A stretch of 5,826 nt of DNA from Planctomycetota bacterium (GCA_021778575.1 JAJYCH010000340.1:1-5826); one strand, 5' to 3'; positions 1-5,716 are shown, counted from the stretch's first letter. Program-made: numbers and translations. The notes: a model not told the origin generated them from the sequence alone.

Positions 1-766
1 ACAGAACGCCCTGTTCAGCAATATTAACTTTAACACGAATATCAGCGGAGCCAATCCCGGTGGCGGCAATAGCGGTCAATGTCTCACCGTCCAACTGATG
101 AAGCTCAACTTCCTGCTTTGCCCGAGCGATTCGGACCGACTGACCAATAAATACGGGCACCTGAACTACGCCGGGAACGCGGGGACCGGTCCGGAATCGC
201 TGTTCGCCAACGACACCGTCGCCTCGTTCAATGGTCTTTTCGCCTCGGTACAGAAATGCAGCCCCGTCGGTTTCCGCGACATCACCGATGGGCTGAGTAA
301 CACGGCAATGTACAGCGAGAAGGTCAAGGGGATCGGATCGAGCTTCAATGGCTACGACCCCAACCGGCCCACCTCGGCCGTCATGAGCGTACCGTTGACC
401 GCCGGAACCGGCGGCCAGCCGCAGCCCTATTACTTGCTCTGCGTGGCCCAGAACCCTTACCTTCCGAACGGTAACTTCGCCACCAGCGGGTCGATCTCGG
501 AAGGGGAATACTGGTGGGACGGCCATTATGAAAATGGCTCCTACAACCACATCATGACCCCGAACAAGTGGAGCTGCGACGACGCCAACAACTCCGGGAT
601 CAATGACGCCGGAGCACCCGACGTGTCGAGCAAGCACCCTGGCGGTGTCAACGTCCTGATGGCCGACGGGTCGGTCCGGTTCGTCAAGGATACCATCTCC
701 ACCGCGAGCTGGTGGGCGATCGGCACCCGCGCCGGCAACGAAACCATCTCGGCTGATAGTTACTGA
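1..766 (+). CDS. DUF1559 domain-containing protein, 3' part (5' end outside window)
   Basis: The reading frame is open from base 2 to the TGA at 764-766, giving about 254 visible residues. The ATG at 98 is therefore an internal methionine, not the start. Seen: a Cys-Pro-Ser-Asp motif (FLLCPSD) near visible residue 40, an NYAGNAG stretch, the ITDGLSNTAMYSEK block, a WWDG...YNHIMTPN stretch, and the closing HPGGVNVLMADGSVRFVKD motif followed by WWAIGTRAGNE. These are hallmarks of DUF1559 (the SBP_bac_10-like, H-X9-DG C-terminal family). Known of the family: it is expanded to dozens of copies in Planctomycetes, normally begins with a type IV pilin-like prepilin cleavage/methylation motif and one N-terminal helix, and is presumed to be exported pseudopilin-like surface protein of unknown function. 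That N-terminal part would lie upstream and cannot be checked. A strong hairpin 24 nt after the stop suggests this is the last gene of its transcript. Family assignment is firm; function is not known. Confidence 0.93.
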   Translation, partial: QNALFSNINFNTNISGANPGGGNSGQCLTVQLMKLNFLLCPSDSDRLTNKYGHLNYAGNAGTGPESLFANDTVASFNGLFASVQKCSPVGFRDITDGLSNTAMYSEKVKGIGSSFNGYDPNRPTSAVMSVPLTAGTGGQPQPYYLLCVAQNPYLPNGNFATSGSISEGEYWWDGHYENGSYNHIMTPNKWSCDDANNSGINDAGAPDVSSKHPGGVNVLMADGSVRFVKDTISTASWWAIGTRAGNETISADSY

Positions 767-789
767 TCAAGCCATGGGGATGGAAATTG

Positions 790-837
790 ACCGAGGAACG
801 TCGATCGAATCCGAGAGTTCGATCGGCGTTCCTTGGT
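790..837 (+). terminator. Intrinsic-type terminator hairpin between convergent genes
   Basis: Bases 790-809 pair with 818-837 over 20 positions around an 8-nt loop (810-817). All pairs are Watson-Crick except two G-U pairs (793/834 and 801/826). The stem begins 24 nt after the DUF1559 stop and ends 43 nt before the stop of the opposing DUF3179 gene. The trailing T tract on the + strand is weak (TTCGTTTCG). On the - strand the two G-U pairs become A-C mismatches, so the stem fits best as a terminator for the + strand gene, though it may serve both. Sequence evidence for the stem is direct; terminator function is inferred. Confidence 0.72.
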
Positions 838-880
838 TCGTTTCGTCGGTCGTCGGATCTGCCGTTCGCTTCCCGACGGC

Positions 881-1507
881 TCAGCGAATCCCTTCATAAA
901 CCTCGGTATCGGGATGGTCGCGCTGCCACGACGACCAGCTCGTCAAGGTTGGCTCGATTGGTTGCAGCGAGAGCTTCGAGCCGGCGGGACCGGGCGCGAA
1001 GGCGTCGCCCGATCTCTGGTAGTAGAGCGAGCCCTCGACCTCGAGAATCAACTGGCGACCTTGCCAGAGCCCGCCGACCGAAACATCGAGCGGACCTTGT
1101 CCCGACCGGCCTTGATAGGTCCGGACGCATTCATCCAGGTCGCAAAAAGTGACCGAGACCGGAACCTCGCCGATCAGGTCGTTGACGATGTGCCGCGATC
1201 GGTCGCGCAAAGCGTCGAGCCGATACGCCCGGGCTCGACCCGCCACGACCAGTCCGATCACCTGGTCCTCCGGCAAGAGTGTCGAACGTGCGGCGCTGAC
1301 GACCGGCGGGCGACTGATTCCGGGCATCCGGAACTTCAGGAACGGATCAATCGGGCCAGTCCCAAACGTGACCCGAGCTTGTTCCGCCTCAAGAGCCCAG
1401 CGCTCGCGAAGATAAATGACCGAAACCAGGCCGGAACCGCAGACCGCCGCAACGCCAACCACAGCGAACCAGCCCCGGCGAGTCATCGGTCGGTCGGAGA
1501 TGACCAT
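881..1507 (-). CDS. DUF3179 domain-containing protein, membrane-anchored
   Basis: This 208-residue protein has a charged N-terminus with an Arg-Arg pair (10-11), then one hydrophobic segment at about 13-33, which suggests a membrane anchor with the rest outside the cytoplasm. The domain follows: IGLVVAGRARAYRLDAL (84-100), IVNDLIGEVPVSVTF (107-121), then Cys122-x4-Cys127, and a late SWSSWQRDHPDTEVY block. This order matches DUF3179, where the usual form is a VND...G.PV.VTYC run followed by Cys or selenocysteine. Some members of the family are described as selenoproteins; here the position is an ordinary Cys codon. A redox role is plausible from the cysteine pair but unproven. The ATG at 1507 is chosen because GAGGA lies 8 nt upstream (1516-1520 on the complement); the Met at residue 8 has no such site. 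The gene is divergent from the membrane protein at 1717 and convergent with the DUF1559 gene. A longer + strand open frame across it is a GC-rich shadow. Confidence 0.85.
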   Translation of the reverse strand: MVISDRPMTRRGWFAVVGVAAVCGSGLVSVIYLRERWALEAEQARVTFGTGPIDPFLKFRMPGISRPPVVSAARSTLLPEDQVIGLVVAGRARAYRLDALRDRSRHIVNDLIGEVPVSVTFCDLDECVRTYQGRSGQGPLDVSVGGLWQGRQLILEVEGSLYYQRSGDAFAPGPAGSKLSLQPIEPTLTSWSSWQRDHPDTEVYEGIR

Positions 1508-1515
1508 GATCAGCG

Positions 1516-1520
1516 TCCTC
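1516..1520 (-). promoter_or_regulatory. Ribosome binding site of the DUF3179 gene
   Basis: On the complement this reads GAGGA, 8 nt before the ATG at 1507. It decides for that start over the in-frame ATG seven codons later, which has no purine-rich site ahead of it. Confidence 0.6.
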
Positions 1521-1630
1521 GCCTCGCCGTTCGGGATGGGTTGTCAACTCCACTATCTATGACGGACAGCACGGCAAGCCGCAAGCCGATAGCTCCGAAG
1601 AGACCTGGAGCGCCCACGACCCCGATCAGG

Positions 1631-1660
1631 TTGGCGAGTGCGGGTGGTCTGGTCTATAAT
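1631..1660 (+). promoter_or_regulatory. Sigma-70-type promoter for the six-TM protein gene
   Basis: A perfect TATAAT at 1655-1660 is preceded, after an 18-nt spacer, by TTGGCG at 1631-1636 (four of six matches to TTGACA). Transcription would start near 1667, leaving a leader of about 50 nt before the ATG at 1717. It is the best housekeeping-type promoter in the window and stands out against the GC-rich surroundings. It would also place the TTG at 1687 inside the transcript, so it does not by itself exclude that start. Confidence 0.62.
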
Positions 1661-1716
1661 GTACGTGGAATCGAATTCAGCCCGTTTTGCGACCTCATGC
1701 GCGAGCCGGACCAACT

Positions 1717-2580
1717 ATGAATCTGAACGCCAACTCGGGCCAGGATTTTCCCGAATGGCCCGCCGATCAGTGGGTCGACCCGCTTGAAGAACGAGCAAAG
1801 CTCCGGATTCGCCTCCAGCGCTTCCGGATCGGTTTCGGGTTGATCGGGCTTTCACTCGCCTTGCTCAGCCTGCACACAATCGGCGAACTCTTGCTCGCGT
1901 TCCGGCGCGGGCCGGGGCTCGCAGGTCAGCTCGGAATCCCCCACTTTGAACTGATCACCGGGGCAATCATCTCGTTGGGAGCCTTGCTCGGAACCCTGAT
2001 GATCTGTGGCCCCTGGCCTGACGCGAACTGGCAGAAACGGTCGGGCATCCTGCTGATGTTCAACCTGACCGATGCCATCATCTGGACGATGGATAATGCC
2101 TCGGTCCTCGGCCTCTATGACGGCAAGATCGGCCACGAGTGGTTTCTCAATTCGCTAACCCGCGTCATGGCCTGGTCCGAATTCGCGCTCACTGTCTCGC
2201 TCGCCGCCGATATCGCGAGCCAGCTCGGTCAGCCGAAGGCGACCGAGATGTCGCGATCGGCACGATCGCTGACCACGACCGGCGCGATGGTCTGGTTCAT
2301 GTTCTTCATCTCCTTCACCGACTGGTCGACGCCGATCTGGCCACTCCGGAGAGTACCGTTCCTCAACCCCGGCACGCTCATGCTCTACTTGTCGTGGCAC
2401 GTGCTCTTTGTCATCGTTCTCGTTCAGGTGACGATCATGTCCCTGCTCGCGGCGCGTTGCTGCGTCAACAGGCTCCGGGAGATGGCCCTGGCGGATCGGG
2501 CGAATGACATGATGCCGTCCCGCTCCGAGGACGGCTGGGAGGACATGATCCGCAAGTCAGGACCGCAGGGCGGTCCCTGA
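1717..2580 (+). CDS. Polytopic membrane protein of unknown function (six predicted TM segments)
   Basis: I do not recognise this 287-residue protein. After a polar N-terminus with an acidic/aromatic stretch (EWPADQWVDPLEE) and a basic run (about 25-37), hydrophobic segments appear at roughly 38-62, 78-100, 110-132, 148-168, 185-202 and 218-245, followed by a charged cytosolic-looking tail of about 40 residues with DGWEDMIRK. TM3 carries buried polar residues (NLTDAIIWTMDN) and TM5 has FFISFTDW, which could line a site or pore, but no family motif is evident. The start is the ATG at 1717, which has a weak GGA 6 nt upstream; the frame extends back to a TTG at 1687 (297 residues), but that adds a basic, unlike-coding stretch and has no better ribosome site. 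A near-consensus promoter lies just upstream. Its last 24 bases overlap the end of ispH on the other strand. It is probably a planctomycete-specific hypothetical protein; no function is assigned. Confidence 0.8.
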   Translation: MNLNANSGQDFPEWPADQWVDPLEERAKLRIRLQRFRIGFGLIGLSLALLSLHTIGELLLAFRRGPGLAGQLGIPHFELITGAIISLGALLGTLMICGPWPDANWQKRSGILLMFNLTDAIIWTMDNASVLGLYDGKIGHEWFLNSLTRVMAWSEFALTVSLAADIASQLGQPKATEMSRSARSLTTTGAMVWFMFFISFTDWSTPIWPLRRVPFLNPGTLMLYLSWHVLFVIVLVQVTIMSLLAARCCVNRLREMALADRANDMMPSRSEDGWEDMIRKSGPQGGP

Positions 2581-3528
2581 TCCCGCGTTCGCCGTCGGCG
2601 GCAAGAGCTCGCGGAGCGACTTGGGCAACGGGAAGTGGACGCTCTCCTCGCGGACCCACTCCTCGCGGATCGTCGCTCCGAACTGGGTCCGAAGATAAGC
2701 AATGCACTCCTGGACCACGTCCTCGGGAGCACTCGCGCCGGCGGTGATCAAGACGGTCTCCGAACCATCAAACCAGGACGGCTTGAGGTCGGAGACGCCA
2801 TCGATCAGGTAAGAATTCGGCCCGAATGACTGGGCGATCTCGGCCAGCCGCTTGCTGTTCGAGCTGTTTTGACTGCCCAGGACCAGAACCACGTCGGCCC
2901 GCCCCGCCAGCTCGCGAATCGCCTCCTGACGGTTCTGGGTCGCGTAGCAGATGTCGTCCTTGGGGGGATTGGCAATCTGGGGAAACTTCTGCCGTAGGGC
3001 GGCGATCACAATATTGGCATCGTCCACACTCAGGGTTGTCTGGGTTAGATAGGCAACGGGCGTGGATTCGGGAAGTTCGAGGTTCTTGACATCCTCGGCG
3101 GTCTCGACCAGGATCATCCGTTCGGGGGCTTCGCCCATCGTGCCGATCACCTCGTCGTGTCCTTCGTGACCGATCAGGATGATCGTATAGCCTTCGCGGG
3201 CATACTTGACGGCTTCGAGGTGGACCTTCGTCACCAGCGGGCAAGTGGCATCGATCGCCCGGAGATTTCGGGCACGCGACTCCTCGCGAATCTGCGGCGA
3301 GACGCCGTGGGCGCTGTAGAGCAGGGGAGAACCCTCGGGAACGTCGGCGATCGACTCGACGAAGACCACCCCCCGGCTCTTGAATCGCTCGACCACATAT
3401 TTGTTGTGGACGATCTCGTGATAAACGAAGACCGGAGCCCCAAAGAAGTCGAGCGAGCGTTCCAGGCTCTCGATCGCCATGTTCACACCGGCACAGAAGC
3501 CTCGGGGATTCGCCAGGATAATCTGCAT
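2557..3528 (-). CDS. ispH: 4-hydroxy-3-methylbut-2-enyl diphosphate reductase
   Basis: This is IspH (LytB), the cytosolic 4Fe-4S enzyme that reduces HMBPP to IPP and DMAPP in the last step of the MEP isoprenoid pathway. From the ATG at 3528 the protein has 323 residues, a normal length. Cluster ligands are Cys12 (NPRGFCAGV), Cys96 (DATCPLV) and Cys194 (DICYATQNRQ). Substrate-binding residues are His41, His74, His124 and Glu126 (GHEGHDEV), Thr164/165 (QTTLSVDD), Ser222-Ser223-Asn224 (SSNS) and Ser266 (AGASAPE). The first six positions coincide with E. coli numbering, which supports this start. A GTG at 3531 directly precedes the ATG, but AAGGA (3536-3540 on the complement) is 7 nt from the ATG and only 4 nt from the GTG. 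The C-terminal tail past VHFPLPKSLREL is low-complexity and overlaps the end of the convergent membrane protein gene by 24 bases. No other isoprenoid gene is adjacent. Confidence 0.97.
   Translation of the reverse strand: MQIILANPRGFCAGVNMAIESLERSLDFFGAPVFVYHEIVHNKYVVERFKSRGVVFVESIADVPEGSPLLYSAHGVSPQIREESRARNLRAIDATCPLVTKVHLEAVKYAREGYTIILIGHEGHDEVIGTMGEAPERMILVETAEDVKNLELPESTPVAYLTQTTLSVDDANIVIAALRQKFPQIANPPKDDICYATQNRQEAIRELAGRADVVLVLGSQNSSNSKRLAEIAQSFGPNSYLIDGVSDLKPSWFDGSETVLITAGASAPEDVVQECIAYLRTQFGATIREEWVREESVHFPLPKSLRELLPPTANAGSGTALRS
2560..2576. other. Short hairpin in the overlapping 3' ends of convergent genes
   Basis: GGACCGC at 2560-2566 pairs perfectly with GCGGTCC at 2570-2576 around a 3-nt loop. 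It lies in the last codons of both the membrane protein gene and ispH. There is no T tract on either side, so it is not a standard terminator; it could slow polymerase or protect 3' ends from both directions, or be incidental to the coding sequence. Confidence 0.35.
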
Positions 3529-3535
3529 CACGGGG

Positions 3536-3540
3536 TCCTT
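3536..3540 (-). promoter_or_regulatory. Ribosome binding site of ispH
   Basis: On the complement this reads AAGGA. Its spacing of 7 nt to the ATG at 3528, against 4 nt to the GTG at 3531, decides for the ATG. Confidence 0.65.
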
Positions 3541-3586
3541 GCGCCGTTCGGTCGAGCCGCCCGGGTCGTCGTCGTTCCCAGGTCTG

Positions 3587-3620
3587 CGCTTATCGTAAGC
3601 GTTTCGCGATCACTTGGAAA
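3587..3620 (-). promoter_or_regulatory. Possible ispH promoter with overlapping palindrome
   Basis: On the complement, TTTCCA (3615-3620) and TACGAT (3592-3597) are 17 nt apart, each with four of six matches to the sigma-70 consensus. The -10-like hexamer lies inside a perfect 6+3+6 palindrome at 3587-3601 (CGCTTA, TCG, TAAGCG), which resembles an operator half-site pair. The leader to the ATG would be about 55 nt. Hexamers this degenerate arise by chance, so this is tentative. Confidence 0.3.
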
Positions 3621-3680
3621 GTCGGACACGCGCGAAGCCTCAAGGTTGTCTCTGTCAAAAAAATGACCCATGTCGTCGTA

Positions 3681-3742
3681 GGCTGGGTCGTGACCCAGCT
3701 TTTCGGCGAACGACGTCGCAACTGCGGGGTCTCGACCCAGCC
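3681..3742. repeat. Inverted-repeat element with three complementary arms (REP-like)
   Basis: GCTGGGTC at 3682-3689 and GACCCAGC at 3692-3699 form a perfect 8-bp inverted repeat with two bases at the centre. A second copy of the right arm, CGACCCAGCC at 3733-3742, is a perfect 10-base complement of GGCTGGGTCG at 3681-3690. The first arm can therefore pair with either of two partners. It is preceded by GTA, as is the GTAGGGTGGG element near the window end. The layout resembles dispersed palindromic repeats; copy number elsewhere in the genome is unknown. Confidence 0.55.
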
Positions 3743-3833
3743 GACCGCTTCTTCACCAAATGGCCGGTCTGGACGCTGGCAACGGCTCGACCTCGCGAAT
3801 ATCCTGGAAGCCTGTCGATCATCCGTCGTTCGT

Positions 3834-3838
3834 GGGGA
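3834..3838 (+). promoter_or_regulatory. Ribosome binding site of the small exported protein gene
   Basis: GGGGA lies 8 nt before the ATG at 3847. It sets the start there rather than at the upstream in-frame ATG at 3760, whose extra 29 residues would bury the signal peptide. Confidence 0.55.
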
Positions 3839-3846
3839 TTTTCGAA

Positions 3847-4164
3847 ATGAAAGCGATTGTTTCCGCTCTGAAGTTCGGTCTCTGTCTGGCAGGGCTGGTG
3901 CTCGCGACCTCCGACCGGGTGATCGGCCAGCAGACACCCGCCAAGGCTCCCAACCCCGATTCTCAGTACCGACTAGGGCCGGATTCGCTGCCGCAAGGAT
4001 ACGACGTCAACTACTCGTGGGGCATGAACAACCACGGGCAAAAGTTCGGCGGTGCGATCATGCCCGAGATGATGCGCTGGCTCTGGCGCGATGGCCCGGT
4101 CTCGACCGACCCCAAGGACACCGTCGAACGGGGATTCCATCAGCCCGCCACGAAAGCGAAGTAA
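3847..4164 (+). CDS. Small exported protein, apparently an esterase with its catalytic middle deleted
   Basis: The 105-residue product starts with [11 protein letters not shown] and a hydrophobic core (about 10-20), a Sec-type signal likely cut near residue 27 (VIG/QQ). Cys13 is not in a lipobox. Residues 40-50 ([11 protein letters not shown]) resemble the start of the mature secreted enterochelin-esterase-like alpha/beta hydrolases common in Planctomycetes, which open with a Y-x-LGPDS-x-x-QPGVP stretch. Residues 51-82 ([30 protein letters not shown]) match what I recall of the extreme C-terminus of the same enzymes, including the region of the catalytic His (His63). The roughly 200 residues normally between, with the nucleophile Ser and acid, are absent; the join falls at Gln50/Gly51 (bases 3996/3997). 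The frame, signal peptide and ribosome site are intact, so a small protein may still be made, but esterase activity is not expected. The family match is from memory; a pseudogene is the main alternative. Confidence 0.68.
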   Translation: MKAIVSALKFGLCLAGLVLATSDRVIGQQTPAKAPNPDSQYRLGPDSLPQGYDVNYSWGMNNHGQKFGGAIMPEMMRWLWRDGPVSTDPKDTVERGFHQPATKAK

Positions 4165-4177
4165 CCGAGAGCGAGGT

Positions 4178-4201
4178 CGTTGGTCGGTATCAAACTTCTC
4201 T
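4178..4201 (+). repeat. Direct repeat, copy 1 (24 nt)
   Basis: CGTTGGTCGGTATCAA followed by ACTTCTCT differs from copy 2 at 4371-4394 by only two bases. The two copies are 193 nt apart, lie just after the small protein gene and just before the lactonase-like gene, and bracket the hairpin at 4234-4287. Confidence 0.6.
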
Positions 4202-4233
4202 CGGAACAGTTCACGCTCGAATTGCACAGATGT

Positions 4234-4287
4234 AGGGCTGGATTTATCCTGCCGAAGACGCATGACCGGCAGGATAAATCCTGCCCT
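4234..4287. repeat. Large hairpin / REP-like palindromic element
   Basis: Bases 4234-4254 pair with 4267-4287 over 21 positions with one mismatch (4239/4282) around a 12-nt loop. Each arm is itself nearly palindromic around GGATTTATCC / GGATAAATCC, so each can fold alone or with the other. It lies 69 nt after the small protein's stop and could end or stabilise that transcript. The structure is typical of dispersed palindromic repeats rather than of a gene; family membership is inferred, not checked. Confidence 0.65.
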
Positions 4288-4370
4288 TCGAGGCCTGCGC
4301 GACCCTGGTCTTCGACGCAAGAGATGCTGGTGAACCCACCCAGTCGAGGACCGATGAAACGTGTTTCGAT

Positions 4371-4394
4371 CGTTGGTCGCTATCAATCTTCTCT
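4371..4394 (+). repeat. Direct repeat, copy 2 (24 nt)
   Basis: CGTTGGTCGCTATCAA followed by TCTTCTCT matches copy 1 (4178-4201) at 22 of 24 positions. It ends 23 nt before the ATG of the lactonase-like gene, so it falls in that gene's promoter or leader. Confidence 0.6.
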
Positions 4395-4417
4395 GATCCA
4401 AGAAGTAGTTTTCTCTC

Positions 4418-5671
4418 ATGACTTCACGCGATAGCTCCCGGCGGTCGTTCCTGAAATCGTCGGTCGCGCTGGCGGGCACGGCACCGCTCCTGGCGGGAGC
4501 ACGACCGGGCTCGGCGGCGCCGCTAATGGCTTACGTCGGAACCTTCAGCTCGCCATTGCGCGACATGCTGCCGACGCAGGTTGATCTTCCGCCCGGCAAT
4601 GGTCGAGGCATCCACCTGTTCCAGGTCGATCGAACCACCGGAGCGTTGACCCCCGCCGGGATCTTCGAGCTGGGGACCAGCCCGAGCTGTCTGGTTGCCA
4701 ACGCCGCCGGAACCCGGCTCTACTCATCGAACGAGACCGACCGGGTCGGCGACGACAAGCACGGGTCGATCGCGGCCTTCGCCGTCAATCGAACGACCGG
4801 CCAGCTCGAACTGCTCAACTCGGTCCGGTCGGGCGGTGCGGGACCAACTTATCTGAGCATCCATCCGTCGGGTAGGTTTCTGTTCGTCGCCAACTATTTC
4901 GGAGGGTCGGTGGCCGTCCTGCCGATCCTGGCCGATGGCCAACTGGGAGAACCGACGGACGTCAAGATCGACACCGGCAAGATCGGCCCGCGCCGGGCCT
5001 CGAATGCGCCGCCGGGAAGCTTTGCATTGAGCGGCCACGATCGGACGCATGCTCACATGATCGAAGCCGACCCCTCGGGCCGATATGTCCTGCACGTCGA
5101 CCTGGGGCTCGACCAGATTTTCGTGAACCGGTTCGACGACCGGACCGGAAGACTCACGCCGAACGACCCCGCTGCCGTCACGCTACCGCCGGGGGATGGA
5201 CCGCGCCACTTTGACTTTCACCCCAATGGCCGCTGGTTTTACGCGATTCAGGAAGAGGCCTCGACAATCGTCCGGTTCGACTACGATGCCTCGACCGGCC
5301 GCCTGTCGCCCCGCCAGACGATTTCAACGCTGCCCCCCGGTTTCGCCGGGAGCAACTTTTGCTCCGAGATCCTGATCTCGGCCGACGGCAAATATCTGTA
5401 CGCCGGAAATCGCTTGCACGATAGCGTCGCGATCTTCACCGTTGGCCCGACCGGCGAGCTGACCTACGTCGGCGAGGAGTGGACCCGAGGCAACTACCCC
5501 CGGAGCTTCAACTTCGACCCGACCGGCCGGTTCTTCTATTCCTGCAACCAGCGAGGCGACAACATCGCCGTCTTCGAGGTCAACCGAACCACCGGCCGCC
5601 TCAAGTTTACCGGCCAGTACACGCCGGTCGGCAACCCGTCGATCATCGTCTTTGTTGACCTCGCGGTGTGA
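4418..5671 (+). CDS. Tat-exported lactonase-family seven-bladed beta-propeller (6-phosphogluconolactonase-like)
   Basis: The 417-residue protein begins with a twin-arginine signal: SRRSFLK at 7-13, a hydrophobic stretch to about 28, and likely cleavage after GSA or GSAA (33/34). The mature part shows seven repeats of an outer-strand motif with a D-x-x-TG-x-L or similar turn: 64-77, 116-130, 163-176, 232-246, 282-296, 335-348 and 381-395. They alternate with P-S/N/T-G-R-x-x-x-V/Y turns (150-157, 219-225, 269-275, 368-374). GPRHFDFHPNG (261-271), HMIEADPSG (213-221) and the Glu pair at 279-280 are the kind of conserved residues found in the lactonase (Pgl/YbhE, PF10282) family and its muconate-lactonising relatives. 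Cytosolic Pgl hydrolyses 6-phosphogluconolactone; an exported version more likely acts on an unknown lactone or sugar derivative, so no gene symbol is given. The ribosome site is poor (AAGAAG about 13 nt upstream). The frame is intact to TGA at 5669-5671. Confidence 0.9.
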   Translation: MTSRDSSRRSFLKSSVALAGTAPLLAGARPGSAAPLMAYVGTFSSPLRDMLPTQVDLPPGNGRGIHLFQVDRTTGALTPAGIFELGTSPSCLVANAAGTRLYSSNETDRVGDDKHGSIAAFAVNRTTGQLELLNSVRSGGAGPTYLSIHPSGRFLFVANYFGGSVAVLPILADGQLGEPTDVKIDTGKIGPRRASNAPPGSFALSGHDRTHAHMIEADPSGRYVLHVDLGLDQIFVNRFDDRTGRLTPNDPAAVTLPPGDGPRHFDFHPNGRWFYAIQEEASTIVRFDYDASTGRLSPRQTISTLPPGFAGSNFCSEILISADGKYLYAGNRLHDSVAIFTVGPTGELTYVGEEWTRGNYPRSFNFDPTGRFFYSCNQRGDNIAVFEVNRTTGRLKFTGQYTPVGNPSIIVFVDLAV

Positions 5672-5716
5672 AGCTGTCGTCAACCGACGTCATAAATAAT
5701 CGTCAGTGGATAAAAT

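Larger units (their letters stand above)
3529..3846. other. Intergenic region between divergent ispH and the small exported protein gene
   Basis: This 318-base stretch holds no convincing gene. From the ispH side it contains the ispH ribosome site, the possible promoter and palindrome at 3587-3620, a run of seven A at 3657-3663 framed as GTCA...TGAC, and the inverted-repeat element at 3681-3742. Open frames crossing it run into the next gene in the wrong frame and carry no recognisable protein motif. No clear promoter for the gene at 3847 was found. Confidence 0.6.

Noticed and set aside
98..766. ATG at 98 as the true start of the DUF1559 gene
   Set aside because: The frame is open to the window edge and the upstream codons continue the family's normal sequence before the CPSD motif; no ribosome site precedes 98.
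1687..1716. TTG start for the six-TM protein
   Set aside because: The added ten residues are basic and uninformative, and no ribosome site precedes the TTG; ATG at 1717 is simpler.
833..1720. 295-codon open frame on the + strand
   Set aside because: It lies opposite the DUF3179 gene, has arginine/alanine-rich shadow composition and no family motif, while the - strand frame has clear DUF3179 motifs, an anchor and a ribosome site.
3653..3658. Perfect TTGACA on the - strand upstream of ispH
   Set aside because: At 16-18 nt downstream the sequence is TTCGCGCG-like with no acceptable -10, so the hexamer alone was not called a promoter.
3847..3906. Lipoprotein signal (Cys13) in the small exported protein
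   Set aside because: The residues before Cys13 are FGL; the -1 position should be Gly, Ala or Ser, so this is not a lipobox.
3663..4235. 190-codon open frame on the + strand
   Set aside because: It starts inside the inverted-repeat region, overlaps the signal-peptide gene in another frame, and looks like translated repeat and GC-rich shadow.
4180..4434. 84-codon open frame across the hairpin spacer
   Set aside because: Its middle (AGFILP, RQDKSCP) is simply the palindromic repeat translated; it runs into the start of the lactonase-like gene and has no protein signal of its own.
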